Shown piece after piece: positions 1 to 7,305 of a stretch of DNA of 64,000 nt; position 1 is the first letter of the stretch; every line of letters starts with the position of its first letter. Position numbers and translations under genes: made by a program. Origin of the DNA: Sphingomonas sp. PP-F2F-G114-C0414 (GTDB lineage: Bacteria; Pseudomonadota; Alphaproteobacteria; Sphingomonadales; Sphingomonadaceae); assembly GCF_003688595.1 (NCBI RefSeq), contig NZ_RCWT01000016.1:55347-119346 (forward strand), read 5' to 3'. The notes beneath the pieces are model-generated. The model saw nothing but the letters and a program-made list of their open reading frames with translations, did not search any database and was not told where the DNA came from.

Positions 1-1047
1 CACGAACCCGAAATGCGGGGCGATCCGATCGACGACCGCATCCGGCATTTCCGCATAGTCGACCAGCAGTCCGCTTCCCGACGGCGAATGATCGAGAGGC
101 CAATGATCCAGGACGGCCTCGCCGATCCGCTTCAGCACGCACGCCGCATAGCGATCCGCGGCCATGTCCGCGCCGCCCGCGATGTCGACGATGCTCGTCG
201 GCAACAGCCCCGGTACGGTGTGGATGCCCCGCTGCCGCTGCTGCGAGACGAGTATCTCGACCGGATCGCGGTACAGGAACACCCAGGGCGTCTCGGGGAA
301 CGCCGCGCGGAACAGCGGCAGCGCCACCGCATGCCAGCTGTCGAGCTTGAAGACGACGCGATGCGTCTGGCCCGACCGGTCGCGACCGAGCGCGGCGACG
401 ACCGCCCGCAGCGCCGCGACCTGATCGTATCGCGGCGCCTCTGATTGCAGCGCCCAGCGCACGACCGCATCGAGCGGTGCGGGTTCGGAAAGCATGACGT
501 GGTGCGGATCGGCACCCAGCATCTGCGCGACCAGCGTCGAGCCGCATCGCGACATATGGTGGATGAAGCCGGCAGGCGCGGGGCCTGCCGCGGTATCGCT
601 GGTGTCGACGAGCGTGGCCAGATCGGTCCGTATGCGAAACATCCGGTTGAACGGGCGGGCCGCGAACCGGCGGATCATATCCCCGTAGAAGGGCGCGTCG
701 AGCGGCTGGGCACCGAACCAGACCCAGTCGAACGCGGGGGCGGCGCCGGTCTCCACCGCGTGGACCGGCAGCCAGCCGCGCGGGGGCCAGCGATCGAGCG
801 TGATCGGAGCGGGCTTTGGACGCCCCATCGGCAGGATCGCGTTGCGGATCGCGTCCGCCTCGAGCGGGATGCCATGCGTCGCCGCGAGCGCGATTGCGTC
901 GGTGATATAGCGATCGGGCCGTTCGATCGCGCCGAGCCGGGCCTGCAACGCATCGTCGGCCAGCACCAGAGTGCGGAACGCGGCGAGCGGCGGGGCGCCG
1001 ATGGCCGTGTCGGCCGCCATGGCATCGCGGTTTGACATCGTGGCCAC
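1..1047 (-). CDS. sulfotransferase-family protein (3' end outside window)
   Basis: This leftward gene stays open to the first base of the window, so its C-terminus is missing; about 349 codons are visible. Around residues 160-173 is a P-loop-like segment, FIHHMSRCGSTLVAQML, the PAPS 5'-phosphosulfate-binding signature of sulfotransferases. It is followed by VFKLDSWH and by FLYRDPVE, which resembles the 3'-phosphate-binding loop. The likely start is GTG at 1047, because AAGGAG sits 5 nt upstream; ATG at 1038 is the alternative. It is divergent from the beta-hydroxylase and B2 genes, from which 136 bp separate it. Sulfotransferase-like and hydroxylase-like proteins next to a lasso-type B2 gene suggest peptide tailoring, but the substrate is unknown. 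The family assignment is fairly sure; the role is inference. Confidence 0.75.
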   Translation of the reverse strand, partial: MATMSNRDAMAADTAIGAPPLAAFRTLVLADDALQARLGAIERPDRYITDAIALAATHGIPLEADAIRNAILPMGRPKPAPITLDRWPPRGWLPVHAVETGAAPAFDWVWFGAQPLDAPFYGDMIRRFAARPFNRMFRIRTDLATLVDTSDTAAGPAPAGFIHHMSRCGSTLVAQMLGADPHHVMLSEPAPLDAVVRWALQSEAPRYDQVAALRAVVAALGRDRSGQTHRVVFKLDSWHAVALPLFRAAFPETPWVFLYRDPVEILVSQQRQRGIHTVPGLLPTSIVDIAGGADMAADRYAACVLKRIGEAVLDHWPLDHSPSGSGLLVDYAEMPDAVVDRIAPHFGFV

Positions 1048-1183
1048 GAGCTCTCCTTCGCATGATACCGCAGCGTTTCGGGGCGCTGCCCCCCGGTATC
1101 CGTGCGGCATAGGTGCGTGACCGGCGCCGGCTTGGCATCGGCGTCGCCGCCTCTTACGCTGCGGCGATCGGAGACGGGGTATC

Positions 1184-1819
1184 GTGGCGGGGCTTGGTGG
1201 ACAACTGCACGAATACGGCGCCGACGCTCGGTGGCCGGATCGGCTGTGCCTGCCGCTGGCGTTCGATCCGGTTGGTCTCGCCGACGACCTGACGCGGCTC
1301 GATGCCGACACCTGGACCGCGCATTTCGTGCCGCAGCATTATACCGGCGACTGGAGCGTGCTGCCGTTGCGCGTGCCGGTTGGCGTCACCCACCCGATCC
1401 TGCGGATCGCGCCCGATCCCGGCTGTCGCGACTGGGAGGATAGCGCGCTGCTCGGGTTGTGCCCGTATTTCTCACAAGTCCTCGCGGCGTTCGCCTGTCC
1501 GATCGAGGCGGTGCGGCTGATGCGGCTGGCGCCCGGATCTGCGATCAAGGCGCACCGCGATCACGACCTCGCGGCCGAACAGGGGCGCGCGCGGCTGCAC
1601 ATCCCGGTTGCGACCAACTCCGATGTGGATTTCCGGCTGAACGGCACACGCGTGTCGATGACGCCAGGCAGCGTCTGGTATCTGCGGCTGGCCGATCCGC
1701 ATTCGGTGATCAATGCGGGCACGACCGAGCGCGTTCATCTGGTGATCGATGCGATCGTCGATCGCTGGCTCGAAGACCTGCTGGATCGGGCCAAGACCGG
1801 GGGGCCGCTATCGCGATGA
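1184..1819 (+). CDS. aspartyl/asparaginyl beta-hydroxylase-like dioxygenase
   Basis: A 211-aa protein with the layout of the aspartyl/asparaginyl beta-hydroxylase domain, an Fe(II)/2-oxoglutarate oxygenase fold. The iron-ligand motif is H124-R-D126 (KAHRDHD). RARLHIPV follows, and the second histidine is H185 in RVHLVID, after an arginine suited to 2-oxoglutarate binding. There is no signal peptide, so it should act in the cytoplasm. The start is GTG at 1184; no in-frame ATG lies close. Its stop overlaps the start of the B2 gene (ATGA at 1816-1819), so the two are translationally coupled. Together with the B2 protease this points to beta-hydroxylation of a peptide, which is inference from context. 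Confidence 0.85.
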   Translation: MAGLGGQLHEYGADARWPDRLCLPLAFDPVGLADDLTRLDADTWTAHFVPQHYTGDWSVLPLRVPVGVTHPILRIAPDPGCRDWEDSALLGLCPYFSQVLAAFACPIEAVRLMRLAPGSAIKAHRDHDLAAEQGRARLHIPVATNSDVDFRLNGTRVSMTPGSVWYLRLADPHSVINAGTTERVHLVIDAIVDRWLEDLLDRAKTGGPLSR

Positions 1820-2283
1820 CCCTCGGGAGTGGCAGGGCGCTACGCAAGCTCGGGACTGCAGCGCGGATGCGTCGTGCCGACCGACGCCTGGTGGTCGAGG
1901 CGATGGCGGCGCTGCTGACGGCGCGTCTGCGCAGCCTGTTGCCGTTCCGGGTTCTCGCCCGGCATCTGGGCGGCATGGTCCCGTCACGATCCCCCGCCCC
2001 CCCTGCCCCGCTGTCTCCCGACGAGGAGACCAGCGTGTTCGCGGTCCGCTGGGCGATCGGTGCGGTGGCGCCGTGGCTGCCGTTCCGCACGCAGTGCCTG
2101 CAGCAGGCGATCGCCGCGCGCGCGATGCTGGCGCGCCGCGGGATCGGCAGCGTCCTGCATCTCGGCGTCGGCGACCCGACGGGGACCAAGCTGGTGGCGC
2201 ATGCCTGGCTCGACGCCGGTCGGTTGCAGGTCACCGGCTATCCGGTCGATCCGGGGCTGGCCGAGGTCGGTCGCTTTACGTGA
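1816..2283 (+). CDS. lasso-peptide biosynthesis B2-type protein (transglutaminase-like leader protease)
   Basis: A 155-aa protein. Its C-terminal half carries the B2 signature RTQCLQQAIAARAML (Cys94), followed by GVGDPTGTKLVAHAWLDAG with His129 and Asp133. This is the Cys-His-Asp triad of the transglutaminase-like proteases that remove leader peptides in lasso-peptide and related RiPP pathways. The N-terminal half is arginine- and alanine-rich and helical. Its ATG overlaps the stop of the hydroxylase gene by 4 nt. No B1/RRE protein, asparagine-synthetase-like cyclase or precursor is visible here. They could lie left of position 1, beyond the sulfotransferase. The family call is confident; membership of an intact RiPP cluster is not proven. 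Confidence 0.85.
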   Translation: MTLGSGRALRKLGTAARMRRADRRLVVEAMAALLTARLRSLLPFRVLARHLGGMVPSRSPAPPAPLSPDEETSVFAVRWAIGAVAPWLPFRTQCLQQAIAARAMLARRGIGSVLHLGVGDPTGTKLVAHAWLDAGRLQVTGYPVDPGLAEVGRFT

Positions 2284-2310
2284 AGATCCGGTGCCTGATC
2301 TGCGTAGGGT

Positions 2311-4152
2311 TCAGTCCGGTGCGGTGGCGTGGATCTCGGTCGGCCTGAAGGCCTCTAGCGCAATCACGCGGTCGCAGGCGCGCAGCGTCTCCTCGCGGTG
2401 CGCGACGATCAGGATCGTCGTGCGCGGCAGTGCCCGCCGCAGATTGGCGATCACCGCCTGTTCGGTCGCGACGTCGATCGCGTTGGTCGCCTCGTCGAGG
2501 ATCAGCAGGTCGGGATCGCGCAGGATCGCGCGGGCGAGCGCGATCCGCTGGCGTTCGCCGCCCGACAGCCGCGTGCCGCGCTCGTCGACCCGGGTCTCGA
2601 GCCCGTCTGGCATTGCCGCGACCATGTCGGCCGCGCCCGCCTGCGCCAGCGCCTGCCAGAGATTGGCGTCGGCGCGCACGGCGCTGCCCCAAGTCAGGTT
2701 GCGTCGCAGGCTGTCGTTGATGAGGTAGGAATCCTGCGGCACATAAGCGAGCCGACGCCGCCAGCCGGCCAGCGTGGCAGGGGCCAGCACCGCGTCGCCG
2801 ATCATGATCCGTCCCGCGGTCGGTTCGAGCAGGCCGGTCAGCAGATCGACGACGCTGGTCTTGCCGGTGCCCGACGGGCCGGACAGCCCGGCCATCTCGC
2901 CGACGCCGATCGTGAAATCGAGCCCGGTGAAGACCGGCGCGGCCGCATCCGGATAGCGGAACGCCACCTGCTCGAAGCGCAGCGGTCCGTGACGCACCGA
3001 CCCCATCGTGGCATCGCGCGAGGCCGTCACGGGATCGCCGAGATCGGCCTTCAGCGCGCGCAACGCGGTGAAGGCGGGCAGGACACCGAACAATTGCTGC
3101 GTGCTCTGCTGCAGCGACCGGACCGGGCCGCTCATCCGCACCAGCACGACCAGCGCTGCGAGCAGGGTCACCGTCGGTACGCCCATCAGCACGGCGCCGA
3201 AGATCAGGGCCGCACCGACCAGCGAGGCCACGCTCGCCGACGCGATCGATACGCGCGACTGGAAGCGGCGCTGCGCATCGAGCTGGGCGCGGAGGTGGCC
3301 GCTCTCCTGCGCGATCTGCGCGACGAACGCGTCGGCCATGTCGTGCGCGATCGCGATCTTGAGCCCGCCGAGGAACTGCGCGGCCTCGCCGGCGATGCGG
3401 AACGCGAACCGCGCGCTCGACGTGCCGACGGTCGCCGCACGACGCGACAGCGGCACCAGCAGCGCCAGACCGAGCAGCGCGAGACCGATCGTCAGCAGCG
3501 CGATGACCGGCGACAGCAGCAGCATCAGGATCGCCTGCGTCACGAGCATGATCGCCGCCATCATGATCGTCAGCAGCATCGAACAGGCGAGCGCAAGCCG
3601 GGCGATCTCGCTCGACAGGATATGGCCGATCCGTGCATGCCGCAGCCGCGCCAGCGCCGACCAGCGCGCCCGCGCCAGATCGGTGACCAGCATCAGCCGG
3701 CGATGATCGACGAACCCCAGCGTCAGGTCGGAGACCAGCCGGTCGCGCGTCGCCAGCACCACCGCGCGGAGACCGACCAGCAGGCAGAAGACCAGCAGCA
3801 CCGCGGCCAGCTGCGCCAGTTGCGAGACGAGCCCGACCGACGCCAGCGCCTCGACCATCATCGCCCGCCAGTGTCCGCCGGTCTGCGGCGCGAGCAACGA
3901 GAAGATCGGCACGAGCAGCGCGAGCCCGACGCCTTCGAGCACCCCGCCCGCGAGCATGAGCGCGACCGCCGCAGCCAGCCGGCGTCCGCCATGGCGGACG
4001 AAGTCGCCGACCAGCGCGCGGACGTCGGCGATCAGCGACGCCCTGGACTCGGGCTCCGGCCCGGCGACACCACCGGCTGTCCTCCCCACCGGGGTCACCC
4101 GACGAGACTCTGGCGTGCGACCTGTTGGCGGAAAAAGCGCATGGTGCAGCAT
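2311..4152 (-). CDS. ABC exporter, fused permease and ATPase
   Basis: A half-transporter of about 613 aa. The N-terminal membrane domain has about six hydrophobic segments, the first being AAAVALMLAGGVLEGVGLAL. The C-terminal ATPase has Walker A GPSGTGKTS, Q-loop VPQDSY, signature LSGGERQR, Walker B LLILDEA and the H-loop histidine in IVAHRE. It is convergent with the B2 gene (28 bp apart), so it is plausibly the exporter/immunity transporter of the RiPP-like island; this is inference. The start is uncertain. The frame is open to 4242, but residues before the Met at 4152 have no recognisable homology and run towards a decayed resolvase, so 4152 was chosen. A downstream GTG near 4100 is also possible. 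Confidence 0.85.
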   Translation of the reverse strand: MLHHALFPPTGRTPESRRVTPVGRTAGGVAGPEPESRASLIADVRALVGDFVRHGGRRLAAAVALMLAGGVLEGVGLALLVPIFSLLAPQTGGHWRAMMVEALASVGLVSQLAQLAAVLLVFCLLVGLRAVVLATRDRLVSDLTLGFVDHRRLMLVTDLARARWSALARLRHARIGHILSSEIARLALACSMLLTIMMAAIMLVTQAILMLLLSPVIALLTIGLALLGLALLVPLSRRAATVGTSSARFAFRIAGEAAQFLGGLKIAIAHDMADAFVAQIAQESGHLRAQLDAQRRFQSRVSIASASVASLVGAALIFGAVLMGVPTVTLLAALVVLVRMSGPVRSLQQSTQQLFGVLPAFTALRALKADLGDPVTASRDATMGSVRHGPLRFEQVAFRYPDAAAPVFTGLDFTIGVGEMAGLSGPSGTGKTSVVDLLTGLLEPTAGRIMIGDAVLAPATLAGWRRRLAYVPQDSYLINDSLRRNLTWGSAVRADANLWQALAQAGAADMVAAMPDGLETRVDERGTRLSGGERQRIALARAILRDPDLLILDEATNAIDVATEQAVIANLRRALPRTTILIVAHREETLRACDRVIALEAFRPTEIHATAPD

Positions 4153-4559
4153 GCGGGTCCGGCGCCCCGCGAGCAAGCGCGCGCCGTCCTGCGGTCTAAG
4201 CGCGGATCGGCATTCAGCGTTTTGGGATCGCACCAGTGCCAATTTGCTCCGTCACCCCGGGCTGGCTCGGCGCTTGTCCCCGTCAAATATGTAACCGTCA
4301 TCGTGGCGGCCCGAGGCGAGGTCCTCATGGATGCGCGACGGATCGATACCCGCCGCGAGCAGCGCATCGCGCCGCGGTTCCAGCGTTGCGTGCCGTCCGA
4401 CTGGGACACTCGGATATAGCGGATGAGCAATGCGTACCCCGCCAGAAAAGACCACCGATATGGTGTAAGATGGCGCTGGTTTTCACAGCGGGTTTGGCTG
4501 TTTTGGGGCTCCGGAGGCGGCACCGCCCGCAACCGGAAAACCGTTCGTTTTTCTTGTGG
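4153..4559. other. gene-poor joint with recombinase debris
   Basis: About 400 bp between the ABC exporter and the DUF3857 gene. Apart from the resolvase fragment annotated separately, I see no gene or RNA. It is the right-hand boundary of the RiPP-like island and looks like a scar of element loss. Confidence 0.5.
4297..4430 (-). pseudogene. fragment of a serine recombinase (resolvase/invertase N-terminus), frameshifted
   Basis: Two adjacent minus-strand frames together read as the N-terminus of a Tn3-type resolvase. LLIRYIRVSQSDGTQ (about 4430-4386) matches the usual MLIGYxRVSxxDQ block with its catalytic Ser. A frame change then gives LEPRRDALLAAGIDPSRIHE and EDLASGRHDD (about 4383-4297), matching the LDxQRDALxAAG and ExxSGxxDDR blocks. 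After this the homology stops. The piece is about 135 bp, has a frameshift and lacks the rest of the catalytic domain and the HTH, so it is dead. It marks past mobile-element activity. Confidence 0.8.
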
Positions 4560-6506
4560 TCAGGATGACGTCTTCACATTGGCTCGCCGCAAGTAGACGT
4601 GCTGGTGTGAGAGCAGCCGCAGTTGCTGTTGAGCGGCAGGCGCATCCTTGGCCGGAAACTCCGGGGCGACGCCTTTCCGGCTGACGGCAAGGTTAACAAT
4701 GCCATCGACAAGACCGCCTTTCCGATGTGTGGCTAGACCTGCGATGGTGCGATCGAAGGTCAGCGGGTCTAGAGCGAAGCCGCGCCCCTTGTCGGGAAGG
4801 ACGATCGTCTCGCGGGTTTCCTCATAATAGGGGAAGGCCAGCATGAACGGCGCATCGGCATCGGGGCCGGGCTCCCGCGTGAAATCCACGGATGCTCCCA
4901 GTTGCATGTTCGCGAGTTCGAGCGCCCCATCCTGCCAGTCCAGCGTTGCCGCTCCGTCGAGCGTCAGCGTTTCCATACCGGTCGCGGGATCGAAGCGCGC
5001 GGCTACGGTCGTAGGGGTGATATAGTCGTAGCTCTTGCGCCATACGGCTCGCAGCGTTCGGTCCCTCGCATCCGGTGTCAGCGCATCGAGTTGCCGATGC
5101 ATTCCGATCGCACCATCCCCGCGGACGACGAACTCGGCATGGACTGGAACCGGTTTGTCGACGCCCGCTGACGCATCGAGCTTCAACGTCGTGACGCCGA
5201 GCGGCCGCATCGGCGGATCGGGCATCATCGGCACCAGTGCGGCACCGGCGGACTGGATCGGCAGCCCCCAGCGGAAGGCCGGCGTCTGGATATCGGCCAA
5301 ATGGCGATCGCCCATCCGTGTACCGTCCAGCCAATAAACCCGGCCGGCGATCGTCGCGCGGACGAGAACGTGGTTGAACACGCCCGCAGCGGGTAGATAG
5401 CGAGGGATCGCGTCGCCGAAGCCCGTGGCGTTGACAAAGACAGGTTGCGCCTCGATGCCCAGCGCACGAAGCAAGGCCAACAGGAGCACCGTCTTGCCCT
5501 TGCAGTCGCCGTAGCGGCGCTGCCATGTGTCCTCGGCTGCGGCGGGAACATAGCCGCCATCGTTCAATCCGACGAAGAGATAACGGACCTGATCCTGGAC
5601 CAACGCCAGCGCGGCCTCCGCACGCTTGACCGGGTCGGAGGTAGTGGATGCGATCTTCGCCGCCTGCGCGGACACCCCGCTGCCGGGAGCGAGCATCGCC
5701 GACTTCGCGTAAAGCGGCGCCATCAGCGTTGCGATCTCCGCCCAGTCCTTCCAATCGGATAGCTGTAGAGCATTGGCTTGACGGAACCGAGGCGGGGCAT
5801 CCTTCGGCAGAACAGGTTCGCGCAGATTGGGGGCTGTCATCGACAACGTCACATTCGTTCCCGTCGATGTCTGTCCAGGCATGGGAAGGCCGGACATGGC
5901 ACGCCATTGGATCGGCATCGTTTTCGCCCATTGGGCATAGAGACGGGTGTCGATCGTGGTCGGGTGGAAGTTCCATACCGCTTCGACATGTTTACCAAGT
6001 GCTGGATCACGATGACGCCTGGACGCCGCGATCTCTACGATGTCACCTACCTGGAGGCCGGTAATCTGAAGGGAAGCAGTCAGCCGCCCATCGATAGCAG
6101 CGCGTTCGAGATTGGTTTCGCGGTGGAGAACGGTGAAATGTTGTGTCTTAAGGACGTCGATGACTTGGTCGGCCCGAATAATGTGGACACGGTGGATGGC
6201 GAGACTGTCGGTATCGGGATTCCAACTCAAGGAGATATTAGCAGTCTTCATGAGGCCGTCGGGCGTCAGAACCTTCGTCGCATCATCCCAGTAAAGTGTG
6301 GTTACGCCGTCTGGATCAAACCATGCCTGATTGTCACGCAGTAGCATCCGGGTTCCGGAGGTAGAACGTTCATTCATAACTGTCGGAATAACATGGCTGA
6401 CTGCCCAGGCCGGAGGCGATGCTATGATCATTGTATCTGCCGCATGACATTCGCTAGAAAGCATAGAAATTGCGCAGAAAAGCAAAAATCCACGACCTGA
6501 GGTCAT
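4560..6506 (-). CDS. secreted DUF3857 / transglutaminase-like protein
   Basis: A 648-aa protein with an N-terminal signal sequence (about residues 1-22, ending HAADT). A DUF3857-type beta-rich domain follows, then a transglutaminase-like core with Cys335 in RYGDCKGKT, His379 in VFNHVLVR and Asp394 in YWLDGT, so the Cys-His-Asp triad is intact. The C-terminal third is another beta-rich domain. GAGGAG lies 6 nt before the ATG at 6506, which fixes the start. It is the last gene of the leftward PCAT operon, 43 nt after the small membrane-protein gene. Such proteins occur in many sphingomonads with unknown substrates. Its role with the secreted peptide (processing, cross-linking or self-protection) is unknown. 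Confidence 0.82.
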   Translation of the reverse strand: MTSGRGFLLFCAISMLSSECHAADTMIIASPPAWAVSHVIPTVMNERSTSGTRMLLRDNQAWFDPDGVTTLYWDDATKVLTPDGLMKTANISLSWNPDTDSLAIHRVHIIRADQVIDVLKTQHFTVLHRETNLERAAIDGRLTASLQITGLQVGDIVEIAASRRHRDPALGKHVEAVWNFHPTTIDTRLYAQWAKTMPIQWRAMSGLPMPGQTSTGTNVTLSMTAPNLREPVLPKDAPPRFRQANALQLSDWKDWAEIATLMAPLYAKSAMLAPGSGVSAQAAKIASTTSDPVKRAEAALALVQDQVRYLFVGLNDGGYVPAAAEDTWQRRYGDCKGKTVLLLALLRALGIEAQPVFVNATGFGDAIPRYLPAAGVFNHVLVRATIAGRVYWLDGTRMGDRHLADIQTPAFRWGLPIQSAGAALVPMMPDPPMRPLGVTTLKLDASAGVDKPVPVHAEFVVRGDGAIGMHRQLDALTPDARDRTLRAVWRKSYDYITPTTVAARFDPATGMETLTLDGAATLDWQDGALELANMQLGASVDFTREPGPDADAPFMLAFPYYEETRETIVLPDKGRGFALDPLTFDRTIAGLATHRKGGLVDGIVNLAVSRKGVAPEFPAKDAPAAQQQLRLLSHQHVYLRRANVKTSS

Positions 6507-6549
6507 TAAAAACTCCTCGAAAGCGATTTTATATTAACTTTTTAAAGTT

Positions 6550-6753
6550 TTACATATTATTACGAGGTCCTTTCAGGCCTGCTCTAACAGTTTGCCCAAA
6601 AACTGAACCAAGAAATATGAATAATGTGTATTCGAAAACCCGGAATGTATCAGAATAGCTTACTACATTAGTGCGAATTAATGCCGAATATCCCAGAAAA
6701 TATATCAGAGAAACGCCAAGCGGCTTGACTAAAAAATTATTTAGTTTTTTCAT
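6550..6753 (-). CDS. small membrane protein, candidate immunity factor
   Basis: A 67-aa, Lys/Phe-rich protein beginning MKKLNNFLVK. It has two hydrophobic segments, about residues 12-27 (LGVSLIYFLGYSALI) and 38-54 (FEYTLFIFLGSVFG), so it should span the inner membrane twice. The frame extends upstream to 6855, but the ATG at 6753 opens the protein-like part. The DNA is clearly AT-richer than its neighbours. It sits directly after the double-glycine precursor gene, the usual place of a bacteriocin immunity gene. I recognise no family; immunity is inference from size, topology and position. Confidence 0.55.
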   Translation of the reverse strand: MKKLNNFLVKPLGVSLIYFLGYSALIRTNVVSYSDTFRVFEYTLFIFLGSVFGQTVRAGLKGPRNNM

Positions 6754-6767
6754 GTGAGCTCGTTTCT

Positions 6768-6797
6768 GCCGGCCTTGCCTTATTAGGCAAGGCCGGC
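6768..6797. terminator. perfect 13-bp hairpin between precursor and small membrane protein
   Basis: GCCGGCCTTGCCT, a 4-nt TATT loop, then AGGCAAGGCCGGC. On the plus strand TTTT follows. On the coding (minus) strand no T-run follows the stem. In the leftward operon it could therefore act as an attenuator or mRNA stabiliser that keeps the precursor in excess over the downstream genes. Confidence 0.6.
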
Positions 6798-6805
6798 TTT
6801 TAGCG

Positions 6806-7294
6806 TTAGGGGATCTGCAATGCGGGATATCCGTTGCCGTAACGCGCCGTTCCATTCTGAATGGCTAAATCTCGCTGATATATGTAATCAAACTTCTGCT
6901 GAACAATGCTCTGCGACGATTTATCCGTGACGATTGAGGTCCCCAATGCAACACCGGCGCTTGCCGCATACCCCAAACCACCCGCAACACCAGCTAATGC
7001 AACCCCCGTATTGATAGTATGCATTTCTACCGAAGCCATGTCCTGTGCTTCTTGGTTCATCTGATCAATTTGTGACTTGGAGAATGGTGCGGTAACAACG
7101 ATATCCTGGCCGCTGCCGTCATCTTGCCCACCCGTATTTGCGCCATAGCCGGATTCTGTCGCATCATAGCTGCCGCCATCGTCAAAACCACCGTCACCAC
7201 CGCCGCCCCCGCTATCATCATCAAAGCTATCGGCATCTTCAAACATTCCGCCCGAAACAAAGGCAACTTCTTCAAGACTCAGGGCACGTAGCAT
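6806..7294 (-). CDS. double-glycine-leader secreted peptide / bacteriocin-like precursor
   Basis: A 162-aa protein starting MLRALSLEEVAFVSGG. This is a short double-glycine leader (LSLEEV...SGG) of the type cut by C39 peptidase domains after Gly16. The mature part begins acidic and very glycine-rich (residues 17-62). It then has DIVVTA at 64-69, which resembles a TonB box. A glycine-zipper hydrophobic segment (about 96-121, TGVALAGVAGGLGYAASAG) follows, and a polar tail. It lies 11 bp after the PCAT gene on the same strand, so it is very probably the PCAT substrate. The hydrophobic glycine-zipper suggests membrane insertion. I do not recognise a characterised bacteriocin; toxin function is inference. 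Confidence 0.75.
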   Translation of the reverse strand: MLRALSLEEVAFVSGGMFEDADSFDDDSGGGGGDGGFDDGGSYDATESGYGANTGGQDDGSGQDIVVTAPFSKSQIDQMNQEAQDMASVEMHTINTGVALAGVAGGLGYAASAGVALGTSIVTDKSSQSIVQQKFDYIYQRDLAIQNGTARYGNGYPALQIP

Positions 7295-7305
7295 ATCAAT
7301 TTACC

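Noticed and set aside
2398..4419. A 673-codon plus-strand open frame opposite the ABC exporter
   Set aside because: It is a GC-driven shadow of the exporter gene; its translation is Arg/Gln/Asp-rich with no domains, while the minus strand has all ABC motifs.
6839..6847. YGNG near the C-terminus of the GG-leader precursor, as in pediocin-like bacteriocins
   Set aside because: Pediocin-like peptides have YGNGV at the mature N-terminus with cysteines; here it is C-terminal, without Cys, so it is a chance match.
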